Below, piece by piece: positions 1-8,535 of a stretch of 22,364 nucleotides of DNA. The position numbers were made by a program, and so were the translations under genes. The stretch covers positions 506,404-528,767 of the forward strand of contig NW_005197576.1 of the NCBI RefSeq assembly GCF_000372725.1. The letters are read 5' to 3'. Position 1 is the stretch's first letter. Each line of letters opens with the position of its first letter. This stretch comes from Emiliania huxleyi CCMP1516. Taxonomy: Eukaryota; Haptophyta; Isochrysidales; Noelaerhabdaceae. Below the pieces are notes generated by a model. The model was given only the letters and a program-made list of their open reading frames with translations, had not been told where the DNA came from and made no database searches.

Positions 1-118
1 GGGGAAGGCTTCAACAGTAAACGAGAGGATGAAGTCGACTGTCTGGGGCGTTATTTTAACAAAAGATTCGTAGGATACTGATTAAGCTACATAGTTCGTC
101 ACATGGACTTATACGGCG

Positions 119-202
119 GCTCTCCTGGCCCAGGCCTATCGGTAGCAAGCTTGAGCCGTCCCGAACCGCACTTATCTCGGGTCCCCAAGCTCACACCGGC
201 TC
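119..202 (+). repeat. 84-bp direct repeat, copy 1
   Basis: This segment recurs at 468..551, 349 bp downstream in the same orientation, with three mismatches in 84 positions. Each copy starts GCTCTCCTGGCCCAGGCC and runs through CCCGAACCGCACTTATCTCG to a TCACAC...GGCTC end. The copies are not adjacent, so this is a dispersed or duplicated element rather than a tandem array. Confidence 0.85.
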
Positions 203-467
203 GTGATGCCACGGAGAATGTCTCCGGTGGACCCCATCCGAGGCGATTGCGAGGGCATTCCGGAGGTCATCATCGGCGCCATCGACCGTGATATGTCTCG
301 CCCCGCAGCCCTCATGCACCGAACGGATGCATGCAGTCATAATATGTAGGCCTTGTCTCCCGAAGTTTTGAGCAATAGCCGCAAACAACGCTTTTTGGCA
401 CGTGCATCGCGACAAGGTCACACGCGGACTCTCCAGCCTCTCAGCTCACCACCTCGCCTTCTCTGCC

Positions 468-551
468 GCTCTCCTGGCCCAGGCCCGTCGGTAGCAAGCT
501 TGAGCCGTCCCGAACCGCACTTATCTCGGGTCCCCAAGCTCACACGGGCTC
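468..551 (+). repeat. 84-bp direct repeat, copy 2
   Basis: This is the second copy of the 119..202 segment and differs from it at three positions. The 265 bp between the copies carries a small minus-strand open frame. The two copies could be the ends of a small mobile element, but no target duplication was identified. Confidence 0.85.
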
Positions 552-1290
552 ACAACTACCCACACACGGGCCCTCACACGCACAATACAGATCACAGACG
601 CCGCCGGCACGCACTCCCACTTCACACATGCTCAAACCCAGCCCCACCAAAGCACAGCCCTGCTCAGAGTAGTCATGGACCACCCTTTGGGAGCCGTGGA
701 AGCCCCACAGCTGCTGCTCCTCTCGGCTCCTTTCAATGCGTGTCGTGCACCACCCCACGACAGCGCTGCTCGAGAGAGCTCCAGCGTCCTCCCCGTCGAG
801 TACTCAAGCCTGAGCCGAGAACCCCGTGCAGCTGGGTCAGGGAGCCAGCTGCACACCCGGTGGCGGCGGCGGGATGGGCCACCGGCACGCCCTGCGCGCC
901 GCTGTCGAGCGGTGTCGGTGAGATTCAAGCGCAGCGGCCCGCCGGCGGGCACCAACGACACGTCAGACGGCCGCCGACCGGCCTGCGCAAGGGAGGGTGA
1001 GGTAGTCGACCAGATGGGTGCGGCAGGCGAAGCCCACGCCGGGTTTGGGGGGCGTGCGGGCCGCGGGACACAAGGCACCGAAGAGGGGCTACTTTAGGTC
1101 AGATCCGCTGGGAGTGCCCAGGGACGACGGCAAGAAACCCAAGGGTGAAGGAAAACAAAAAAACTAAGGCGGCACACTGGCACTGGACTACAGCGCACCG
1201 CTTGCGGTACTCACTATTCCACCGTGCACAGGCGACAAGGCAACACCCCCGCAGAGCGCCCGCAGCGTACATACAGCCAGTCATTTGTGT

Positions 1291-2187
1291 ATGGCGACGT
1301 CGGGCGAGCGTTTTGCCGCCGCGGCGTCCGCCGCCTCCGTCTCGCAGCTTCGCGGCCTCAATGCATGGCAGCGCCACCAGCACTTCTTGCGCGTGCGCAA
1401 CGACGCCTACGGCAGGCGGCAGGGTGCGGCTGCTGGCAGCGCCGAGCGCACGGACGCGGATGTCGTGCGCGAAAAACACCGCTTCCTATGGGACAGAGAT
1501 GACGGCGCCGCACGCCGGCGGCCGACGTGGGGCGACGGCGGCGGCAGCGACGGGCTGACCTGGGAGGAGAAGCTCGCCAAGCGGTACCATGATCGTCTCT
1601 TCAAGGAGTATGCGCTGGCGGACATGAGCCGGTACCGCGAGGGCGCGATCGGCCTGCGCTGGCGCACCGAGCGCGAGGTGCTCGAGGGTCGCGGCCACTT
1701 TTCGTGCGGCAACAAGGCGTGCGCCTCCACTGGCCCGCTCACGTCGTACGAGCTGCTCTTTCGGTACGACGAGCGCGGAGCGACCCGCGAGGCGCTGGTG
1801 AAGCTGCGGTGCTGCGACGCGTGCGCGTACAAGCTCCACTACCGCAAGAACAAGGAGCGGCGGCGCGAGGAGCGGCGCGAGGAGCGGCGCCGAGCTCGCC
1901 GGGAGGGCAAGGCCAGGAAGCGGAGGCGCAGCGAGGGCGGAGGCGAGGGCGACGACGAGAGCGGGAGCGACAGCGGAGGCGCGGCTGGCGGCGCGGCTGG
2001 CGGCGTGGCTAGTGGCATGGGCAGGCCGGCGGGCTCGCCTGCTGATGCGCCTGCGCCCGCCACAAGGCCGGGCAGGGGGGAGGGAGCCGCCGCAAACGTG
2101 TGGCTCGAGGCGCCGGATGTGCAAAAGACTCGCCGCGACCAGTTCGACGACTACTTCGACGACGTATGCGGTGATCTGTTTTTGTGA
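1291..2187 (+). CDS. FRA10AC1: FRA10AC1-family nuclear protein, intact single exon
   Basis: The product is 298 aa. Human FRA10AC1 is a nuclear protein associated with spliceosomal fractions; its exact role is poorly defined. The match is collinear. A leading EKHRFLW motif (about residues 61-67) is followed by WEEKLAKRYHDRLFKEY from residue 91, then ADMSRYREG and LRWRTEREV. A zinc-type cluster follows, with C139-GNKA-C144 and C175-DA-C178. Next comes a very basic Arg/Glu-rich stretch from about residue 186, a Gly/Ser/Ala-rich low-complexity segment, and a C-terminal FDDYFDD...DLFL that corresponds to the FDEYFQDLFL end of the animal protein. The chosen start is the ATG at 1291 (MATSGERF); the frame stays open only two codons upstream, to a TTG. 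No intron is needed. The C-terminal motif carries a short VCG insertion compared with the human sequence as I recall it. Confidence 0.9.
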   Translation: MATSGERFAAAASAASVSQLRGLNAWQRHQHFLRVRNDAYGRRQGAAAGSAERTDADVVREKHRFLWDRDDGAARRRPTWGDGGGSDGLTWEEKLAKRYHDRLFKEYALADMSRYREGAIGLRWRTEREVLEGRGHFSCGNKACASTGPLTSYELLFRYDERGATREALVKLRCCDACAYKLHYRKNKERRREERREERRRARREGKARKRRRSEGGGEGDDESGSDSGGAAGGAAGGVASGMGRPAGSPADAPAPATRPGRGEGAAANVWLEAPDVQKTRRDQFDDYFDDVCGDLFL

Positions 2188-2265
2188 CTCTGACTGAGTA
2201 AAGGGTGTGGACACTGGTTGGGTAGTAGTCTAAGTTCTGAGCCTCGACGCCTAGCGGGTCTAAGT

Positions 2266-2372
2266 GTGCCTAGGCACGCTGGGGTGCTTGCGCGGTCTAA
2301 GAAAGATCAGCGGGAGCCTCTTACATCGGCTAAGTCGGCCGTGGCACGGCCTGGGCGGGCCAAGAGGCTCCC
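2266..2372. other. Structured DNA downstream of FRA10AC1 (palindrome and nested hairpin)
   Basis: A 12-nt perfect palindrome, GTGCCTAGGCAC, lies at 2266..2277. An 11-bp perfect inverted repeat follows: GGGAGCCTCTT at 2312..2322 and AAGAGGCTCCC at 2362..2372. Its loop contains a second stem, GGCCGTG (2337..2343) and CACGGCC (2345..2351), separated by one base. The heptamer GTCTAAG occurs three times nearby (about 2228, 2258 and 2294). It lies 80 to 185 bp past the FRA10AC1 stop, so it could be 3' UTR structure, a small structured RNA, or mobile-element debris. I do not match it to a known snRNA. Confidence 0.6.
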
Positions 2373-2511
2373 ACCGTGATCGATACGGCGCTCCGCCCAA
2401 ATTTTCTTCGCCTGCGGCGGGCGCCTACTAAAATCCGGATCGATCCTCCTCATGCCTCAGCAATCGCCGCCTCAGCATCCTCCCCTTCCGATTCTCGTTG
2501 CTGCCAAACAA

Positions 2512-2561
2512 CAATCTCTAGCCAAACATTTCTTGAGCGCAATCTCTAGCCAAACATTTCT
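2512..2561 (+). repeat. 22-bp tandem duplication, period 28
   Basis: CAATCTCTAGCCAAACATTT plus CT occurs at 2512..2533 and again, identically, at 2540..2561. On the minus strand it duplicates the tail of the zinc-cluster relic described next and truncates its reading frame. Confidence 0.9.
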
Positions 2562-3010
2562 CACAAATAGCCTCAAGCTCAAACAAACGCATGTCACAGA
2601 AGCCTATGCTGGTCCTCTTTGAACGATCCGCGCGTGAGGTAGCATAGGACCTTGTTGGCAGCAGCCAGCTTGTTGCGCTGCTTCGTTGCGATGAGCTGAT
2701 TGGGATCGCAGAAGTGCATATCCATGCCAAGCACAAGCCACGATCTTGAAGCAGAACACATCGCAACCGCATCGTCCGCACTGCCATCGGCATGCCGCGC
2801 CCGCCGCTTCGCCGCAGCCGCCTTACGGCACGCATAGCGGCAGCACATGGTACGGTGCGCGTACTTGAGCAGGAATTGCGCGCCGCAAGTAGCGCACTGG
2901 CCCTGGGAGAAGGCGATATGGCGTCGTGCGCGCGGCATACGTTGGTTGGGACGCGTCCAGGTATTTCGGGTAAACCTGAACTTTTTGTGGCAGCCGCACA
3001 GTAGGCTGTG
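2534..3010 (-). pseudogene. Degenerate zinc-cluster / HNH-endonuclease-like fragment
   Basis: Read on the minus strand after the stop at 3011..3013, the frame gives LCGCHKKF, then from the ATG at 2938 MPRARRHIAF, and then a cysteine cluster: CATCGAQF, 8 residues, then MCCRYACRKA followed by a basic run. This C-X2-C...C-X4-C layout, followed by an Asn/Lys-rich TKQRNKLAAANKVL segment and a QHRLL end, resembles the N-terminal part of HNH-type proteins found in large algal viruses and mobile elements. The frame then stops (TGA within 2594..2600), while another frame continues with CDMRLFELEAI and CEKC, so a frameshift is likely. No HNH catalytic core is visible. I call it a relic; the family assignment is inferred from motif layout only. 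Confidence 0.4.
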
Positions 3011-4010
3011 TCAACTGTGCAGAGTGTGTGAGCAGCAGAGGAGCTGCTCTCCAGGCTTCTGTCACAAAGAGCTGCATGCCACCGAAAGCGCTGTCGAGGT
3101 TCGCCGAGCGCGGTGCAGGTTGAGGGACACCGTCACCGACGAGCGCGTTGGACTTTTCACTCCGGACAAAGACGGCGGCACGCACACGAGCTGCGGCCGT
3201 GCCGCCGTCATAGTGGCGAGGCGCGGGACCGTCTGTGGCGAGGTGGGTCGCGTCCCCCCCGATTTCCTCAACTCACGGTCCACACCCCGTAGACGAAATA
3301 AATACGGCCCTCTAAGCTCTATGAACGCTGACACCTCTACTAGGAGATGGGTAAAAAGGAATAGGTCCCCACCCGCGCGATCTTTGTGCCGCAGGGAGGG
3401 TTCTTTGTTGTGAGAGACGAGATGTGAGACGAGTGCGACTGTGTGCGGACGCGGGGTCGATCGAGATATTGCTCCTCCGGCGGGCTTGAACGACGGCCAT
3501 CCATTGCGGCCATCCCATCTCTCGTGTGGGGGCGGGCGGACATCGTTGGGCTTTGGTTGCCGAGACGTGTTGTGCCCCTCTCTTATGGTTATTCCGACGT
3601 GCAAGCCTCTTCGAACGCGCGAAAGCGCCGGCTTTCGAAACTCGGCGCCCGCCCTCTTTCTGGCCGCGTCCCTCCCCTGACCTCTCGACTGCTTCCCTCT
3701 TTTACACACATAAACCCTCCGGATCTTCGACAAACGTCGGAAATTTCTTTTTCAAAGTGCAAGGTGTGAATAAGAGGTTTATGATAGGGTTACATCGACG
3801 AATTATGCGGCAATCGACTGGGCGCCTGGCGCCCGACCACCCACGCGCAGAGACCTCGGTGTAATCCCTCCGCGAAACCGACTTGGACGTGTCCACGCGC
3901 CTTGGTCGTCGAGGCACCATGAAGCCGACCCCTCCGTGCCGCCAACCGACGGCAACGGACCCGTATTGCTCTCTTGGGACAGTAAGCAGGCGCGTACGAT
4001 GGTCTAGTCA
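3011..4010. other. Intergenic stretch, no supported gene
   Basis: Long open frames occur on both strands (the longest is minus, 3062..3733), but they are Arg/Pro-rich, mutually overlapping and carry no motif I recognise. AT content rises around 3720..3810. Nothing here supports a gene, an RNA gene or a mobile-element terminus. Confidence 0.4.
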
Positions 4011-4970
4011 ATGCACGGCAAGAACATCTGCGATGTGGCTCTGAGCAACCTGCCGTCGAACGCGATCACTGAGGCGATCCGGTGGGGCGATTTCATATTC
4101 TCCGGCTCTCGCAACCTCGTCCTCGATCTCGCAAAGGCGCGGGCGACCCCGGCTGTCGCAGGGTCGTTCAAGAAGAGCTGGGGGCGATCGAGGCATCTTT
4201 GACGGCTTCTTTGTTTCAGCACTCCAAGTCCACCGCCCTCGCCGTCCCCAAGGCTGATGGCTTCAACGGCTCACACGACGTCCACATGTTCGCGGGGGAC
4301 TGCAAGGATGCGGCCGCCGCGCGGAAGATGGGCTCCTGACCATGTAAAGCTAGTATTGAGCCGTGCTGTGCTTATCGTGCCGTGCCGTGTAGTGTGCCGC
4401 ACGTTGCCACACGTCATGCGCCCCTCCTCACCTCCCCGCACCGGCTCCCTGTCACCGGCGCGGTATGCGCGTGCCCGCCGTGCATCGCTCTTCAGTGGGG
4501 GGACTGCGAGATGGTCGCCGTCTTTGGCAAGGTCTAGAAGCAGAAGGCGCCGCGTGCCGCAGGCGAGACGGCCGAGCTGCGGCAGATGGAGTCGCTGGAG
4601 GTGTGGGCCGCGTCGCTCAAGGCGAAGCAGCTGGCCGCCGCTGGCCACGCAGATCGGCGCGAACAGTCGCTCGAGGGGCTCTACTGACTGGCGGTGCTCA
4701 AGGGGAAGGCGCACACGCTGGCCGAGGACACGGTCGTCAACATCGACACCATCCGCGTGGGGGCTATCTCGTGGTCAAGGCGCAGTGGCTCAGGCTCGAG
4801 CAACGCGAGTGCGAGGGCAAAAGTGCTTCGCTCCTACACGCTGCTCGCGGCCGAGACGCTCATCATCGTGAACCACATGGTGCGGCTGGCGGGCCTGCGC
4901 TTCTCGCCCGGCCCGGGCGGCCCTGCGGACCGCCAGCTGAGGAGCGCGCGAGAAGCTCGATTAAGTATTA
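4011..4970 (+). pseudogene. Broken copy of an unrecognised, probably multi-copy protein family
   Basis: A good protein-like run starts at the ATG at 4011 (MHGKNICDVALSNLPSNAI, then GSRNLVLDLAKARATP) and ends at a stop near 4202. The sense continues in another frame with LFQHSKSTALAVPKADGFNG and SHDVHMFAGDC before a stop near 4339. About 150 bp later a third segment reads GDCEMVAVFGKV, a TAG at 4535, a helical Glu/Ala/Lys stretch, a TGA at 4685, then VLKGKAHTLAEDTVVN. It continues in a shifted frame as GYLVVKAQWLRLEQRECEG and shifts back for RSYTLLAAETLIIVNHMVRL near 4825..4900. Two internal stops and at least three frame changes mark decay. The layout resembles repetitive proteins I associate with haptophyte genomes, possibly from a DNA transposon, but I cannot name the family. 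Confidence 0.5.
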
Positions 4971-5227
4971 TATTGGCCAACAGACGCATTTACTCGCTCG
5001 AGGCGTGCTGCAGTGATACCAGTCTTATTGAATTTCTTTGGAGGTGTCGATTCATATGCAAAAATGTGTGTTAGAGAGCGTTAATATGGCAAAATTTTCT
5101 TCGCCTCCGGCGGGGCCGCTCGCCGCGGGGCTAGAGAGTGACTTTTGTCGATGTCGGCTAGAAGTGCTGCACCTTTTTCAGAATTTCACCCCTTGGCATG
5201 GATTAATTAATATATGATCGCGTCTCG

Positions 5228-5278
5228 GGGTGACTAGTTCTAGTAGTCTACGCCGTAGACTACTAGAACTAGTCACCC
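5228..5278. repeat. Perfect 25-bp palindrome with 1-nt centre
   Basis: The arm GGGTGACTAGTTCTAGTAGT-CTACG (5228..5252) is followed by one C (5253) and then its exact reverse complement (5254..5278). The symmetry stops abruptly at both ends (G at 5227, A at 5279). Local DNA is AT-rich on both sides, and the nearest gene is the 3' end of the plastid protein about 230 bp away. It can form a near-loopless hairpin or cruciform. Confidence 0.95.
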
Positions 5279-5510
5279 AGTCTTTCGCTCACAAAAAATA
5301 ACGCTTTTGTACATACCTCATACCAAACCCGCACATGTGCATTGATTGATATATATTGAATGAAGATTGATTTGCTTTTTGGGTGTGTTGTCGTGCGTGG
5401 GGCGGCACGGAGTTTTTTTTACGTACCCGACACAAGGGGAGGGGGGCCGCGCGCCCCGCGGCCCCTGCGCGGCCTCGAGCGGCCGCTGCGGCAGGCCGCG
5501 AGTGATCACC

Positions 5511-6013
5511 TCACAGTGCAGAGGTTGGGTCGCCGAGGTACTTGAATGCAGAGCCAGCCACGTCGCCCGCGCGGACGCCCTCGGCGATGCCCTTGACGAG
5601 CGGCTGCGAAAACACGGCGGCAGGGGTGAGAGGTGAGGGCAGGCACACCCAAGCAGGAGGACTCAAAGGGGATGGCTCACGATGGTGTAGAAGCCTGCGG
5701 TTAGTATGGCCACCGAGGTGGCAGGTCCCTTGAGCGTCTGGATCGGATCCACCGGATTGGCCTTTTTCCACTCTCGAACGTCCCTCTCGTTCTTGACGTA
5801 CGCGAGGAACCGTCCCTTTGGCGGGCCCTCTGGTCCTGGTGGCGCCTCCGCCGCCTCCTCTGCTGTCGAGACAGCCAAGTCGTCCTGCTGGCACACTACG
5901 CGGGCTGCGCGGCGCGGCGCGGCGCCACGCGCAGCCGGGCGCGTCGGCGTGAAGAAGCAGGCAGCGGGAGCTGCGGTGGCGAGGAACGCCGCGAGGATCA
6001 CCCTCATGCACAT
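5511..6013 (-). CDS. Plastid-targeted small membrane protein, two exons
   Basis: Exon 1 spans 5681..6013 and exon 2 spans 5511..5603. The 77-nt intron 5604..5680 has GTGAGC and CAG borders and phase 0. The product is about 139-141 aa; ATGs at 6013 and 6007 are both possible, the second giving MRVILAAFLATAAPAACFF. That N-terminus is a signal peptide ending at a Cys-Phe-Phe-Thr-Pro-Thr junction, followed by an Arg/Ala-rich transit-peptide-like stretch. This is the bipartite presequence of proteins entering secondary red plastids. The mature part has an acidic/Pro/Gly-rich linker, then PKGRFLAYVKNERDVREWKK, NPVDPIQTLKGP, and one hydrophobic segment created across the splice (SVAILTAGFYTI joined to PLVKGIAEG). 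It ends AFKYLGDPTSAL. I do not recognise the family; a thylakoid or envelope role is an inference from targeting and the membrane segment. Confidence 0.75.
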
Positions 6014-6235
6014 GACTCTATTAGGAAAGAAAGAATTTTACCTTAGGAGGACGGTCCTTCCAAAATCCTGCTCGTGCAGGTGTGGACCCTCCCTCCCTGT
6101 CCTCCTCCCCCATCCCTCGTTTGGGTTGGGTATATTCTTTCTTTCTTTCAGGACGGTCAGTTAGTCGTGTTCACGCCGGGATCGTGAGCTCCACAACCTG
6201 CACAGACTTTAGGCTCGGACAGTACGCCTGCGGCA

Positions 6236-6257
6236 CTTGGAGCACTTGGAGTGCAGT
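6236..6257 (+). repeat. 22-bp direct repeat, copy 1
   Basis: CTTGGAGCACTTGGAGTGCA plus GT is identical at 8154..8175, 1.9 kb downstream in the same orientation. Weaker similarity continues past the core: both run on to an AACCTCA within 12 bases. The core itself contains CTTGGAG twice. Confidence 0.85.
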
Positions 6258-6320
6258 TGGCAACCTCAAAAAATCAGGAGAGGCCCCAAGAGGGTGGTAG
6301 ATGAGAGTCAGCACAGCGCT

Positions 6321-7356
6321 AGGGTGCCCACAGGACCCAAAAAAAGAAAGAAAAAAGAAATGGGCCGCTCCCGATCGCAGCACTTCGTGTTGGAGAGTCG
6401 AGATATTGAGAGTGTGACTAGGAGGGTAGGACGCTGGGGATTCTCAAAGGTATACCCTTGGAATGGCCGGATCCAGCCTTAAAAGTACGAGATCGCGCGC
6501 GCTTCGCGCACAGCACCGCCTGTTCTCCGCGGCTGTGTGACGACGCGTGCCGTGTGCCAGCAGAATTGGGCGCGCGCGGCGCGACGGCGCCCGCGAGGGA
6601 AGGCGCGGGTGCAGCGGCCGCCGGCGGCCGTGCCGCCCGCCAGCCAGCGCAGCAGCGGCCAGCGCAGCGGCCGCCGGCGCAGCAGCCAGAGCAGCCGGTG
6701 CGCGCCTTGCGAGGCGAGTACTGCCGCCCGGCAGCCTTGAGGCGGCCGGGCGGCAGTACTCGTTCGAACTTTGCGAGCCGTGCGCGCGCCGAGGCGCCCG
6801 CGGCGCGCGCCCGCCCGGCTGCCAGTAGGAGGCGGCGCAATATGGCCTATAGTACAGCCCTTGAGGAGGAGGAAGAGGCTGGCTGGCAGTGCTGTATGCC
6901 GCCGAGGGGCAGTTTTGGGGTGCTGACCCACGCCCAGGGGGCTGCAGAACGCGTCCGCAGCCGGGACAACCCGCCCCCCCAGCCGAGGCCGGTCGAAGCC
7001 CACTTGGGAGCAGCCATGAGGAGTCCTCTTGGTGCTCCTGGCGGCCGTTGGAATGGCGAGCGCGCGCCGAGGGGGGGGGGGGGGTCTTGCTTGCTCCACA
7101 CCGAGCGCCATCGGTCCGGACCGGTGCTCCCACCGAGGGTAGGCCTGCACAAGGTCTGAGCCGCGGGTGCTCGGCGCCAAGTGCAGTGTCACGCTCGCGC
7201 TGGAGCGGGTCACAATGGGAAACCCTCGTTTCCTATGAACTCGGTCCCCCAACGGAAGAGGCCTCTCTCCTATTGGAACAATCCAACATCAGATTTGCCT
7301 CGTGCGTCCCTTTTTGAGCCGGAAAGCTATTTTCTTTTGGGTCCTGTGGGCACCCT
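6321..7356. repeat. Inverted 22-bp termini bracketing about 1 kb
   Basis: AGGGTGCCCACAGGACCCAA plus AA at 6321..6342 is the exact reverse complement of 7335..7356. Homology extends outward through GCGCT with a 3-nt gap, and inward only into A-rich (left) or T-rich (right) sequence. The interval carries no coding sequence I can support. The arrangement fits a non-autonomous DNA transposon of roughly 1 kb, but no target duplication was found. Confidence 0.5.
6715..6762. repeat. 18-bp perfect hairpin in GC-rich DNA
   Basis: CGAGTACTGCCGCCCGGC (6715..6732) and its exact reverse complement (6745..6762) flank a 12-nt loop, AGCCTTGAGGCG, that can itself pair (GCCT with AGGC). A smaller hairpin, CGCC-TTGCGA-GGCG, abuts it at 6703..6716. 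Confidence 0.85.
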
Positions 7357-8153
7357 AACAGCGCGCCGTCTCGGCGGCTATGGCACAGTGGGCTGAGAGA
7401 CAAGAGGGATTTTTCTCTCGGGCGGAAGTGGAAGCCCCGACTTCTAATAAATTGTGACCTCTCCTTCCTGAGTTACCAGAAAATCCCAACGATCCTTGAG
7501 CGGAGGCCGCCTTGGCCCCCTTTCCGACCTCGTCGTCGGAGAATCTGAGAGAATGGCTACCAAAGCCCAGCATGGCACCCGCGGGCAAAGCTGCCCCCAT
7601 GTCCCTAGAGCCCATGGGCATTCCCAAAGGATATGTCAGCGTGAGGTGAGCTGAGGGCGCAACGGTGGGGGCTCTCACCAGCCCCTCAAAGTCGGGCCTC
7701 TCGGGCGGCGGTCAGAGGGGCGGGCAAGGGCACGTGGGAGAAGGGTCAGTGCGGCCCACACGGTGTGAGCTACCCCCTCTCCTAGGTAGGTGTGGCTCTA
7801 CAGCCCCTGAGGCCCTCTAGGCTGGGCACCATCAGCTTGGGCACAGAGGTCCTCGGGGTGAGGAGAGAGGGAGCTCCCCTTTTCAGCCCCCCCCAACCGC
7901 GCATTAACTCGCACCCCAGTGTACTCGAGTGCCTATTGCAATAGGAGAAACATGACAGTGAATCACGGGCCGGCAACGCTGTCTGTCCATGTTGTTTGTG
8001 CCATGTCGGGTCGGAGCGTACGTAGCGGAGTGGGACCCGAGTTTGAAAAGGGCGACGGACGCTTGCGTCCTAGCCTCCAACAACGCCTCCCCGGCGCAGA
8101 GGGGCCACCGGAGGATGCTCAACCGCTCACCCCACGCCGCGCTTGCGGCGGCT

Positions 8154-8175
8154 CTTGGAGCACTTGGAGTGCAGT
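8154..8175 (+). repeat. 22-bp direct repeat, copy 2
   Basis: Identical to 6236..6257. It follows a GCGGCGGCT context similar to the GCGGCA before copy 1. Confidence 0.85.
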
Positions 8176-8535
8176 CAGTAACCTCACATCCAGGGCCGGG
8201 GAGCTGAGAAGCGCACCCAGCGGGCCGGATGATCGGGATCGAGCTACGGGCTAGAGAGCCCTGACCCCTAGCTAGGGGGGGTGCGCGTTCGCAGGGAAAG
8301 GGCCGTAAAGTAAACACGGTTCTCCGAGGGTTGGTCTGCGCTTTGGGTTTCCCCTAGCTGCGGAGCGCCCCCTCTACTCGGAGCTAATAATGGACACCGG
8401 ATAGGAAGAAAGATGTGGCCAGCTCGTGGGAAGGCAGCCCCCGTGGGAACGCCACCCCCCATTAGAGGGGCACGCCACCTGGCCCACCCCCGCTCCTAAT
8501 TGCGCACGGGAGCGGTGCACCGGAGCGGTGCGCAG

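Larger units (their letters stand above)
1..1290. other. Intergenic stretch without a recognisable gene
   Basis: No open frame here resembles a known family. The stretch holds an 84-bp direct repeat (separate entry). Between its two copies lies a small minus-strand open frame (191..421, 76 codons, no ATG start) with a fairly non-repetitive protein sequence; it may be a transposon relic, but I recognise no motif. From about 600 to 1080 the DNA is GC-rich and open in several frames on both strands, which is what base composition alone gives. Positions 1099..1290 directly precede the FRA10AC1 start and presumably hold its promoter and 5' leader; I see no clear TATA box. Confidence 0.5.
6014..8422. 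other. Repeat-rich intergenic region without a supported gene
   Basis: Open frames here are products of GC-rich, low-complexity DNA: Ala/Arg/Pro-rich on every strand, especially 6480..6840. What can be supported are repeats: a 22-bp inverted pair (6321..6342 with 7335..7356), an 18-bp hairpin (6715..6762), a 22-bp direct repeat (6236..6257 and 8154..8175), and a 14-G run at 7071..7084. A pyrimidine tract TTCTTTCTTTCTTTC lies near 6135. The region looks like accumulated, partly decayed non-coding elements. Confidence 0.5.

Noticed and set aside
3062..3733. Long minus-strand open frame (223 codons)
   Set aside because: It overlaps other open frames of similar size on both strands, is Arg/Pro-rich, lacks any motif and has no supporting context.
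6444..7159. Large overlapping open frames on both strands
   Set aside because: Extreme GC content removes stop codons; the translations are Ala/Arg/Pro low complexity and include a hairpin and a 14-G run.
7400..7700. Ribosomal RNA fragment
   Set aside because: Short GAGAATGGCTACC-like strings are suggestive, but no extended match to conserved rRNA cores was seen.
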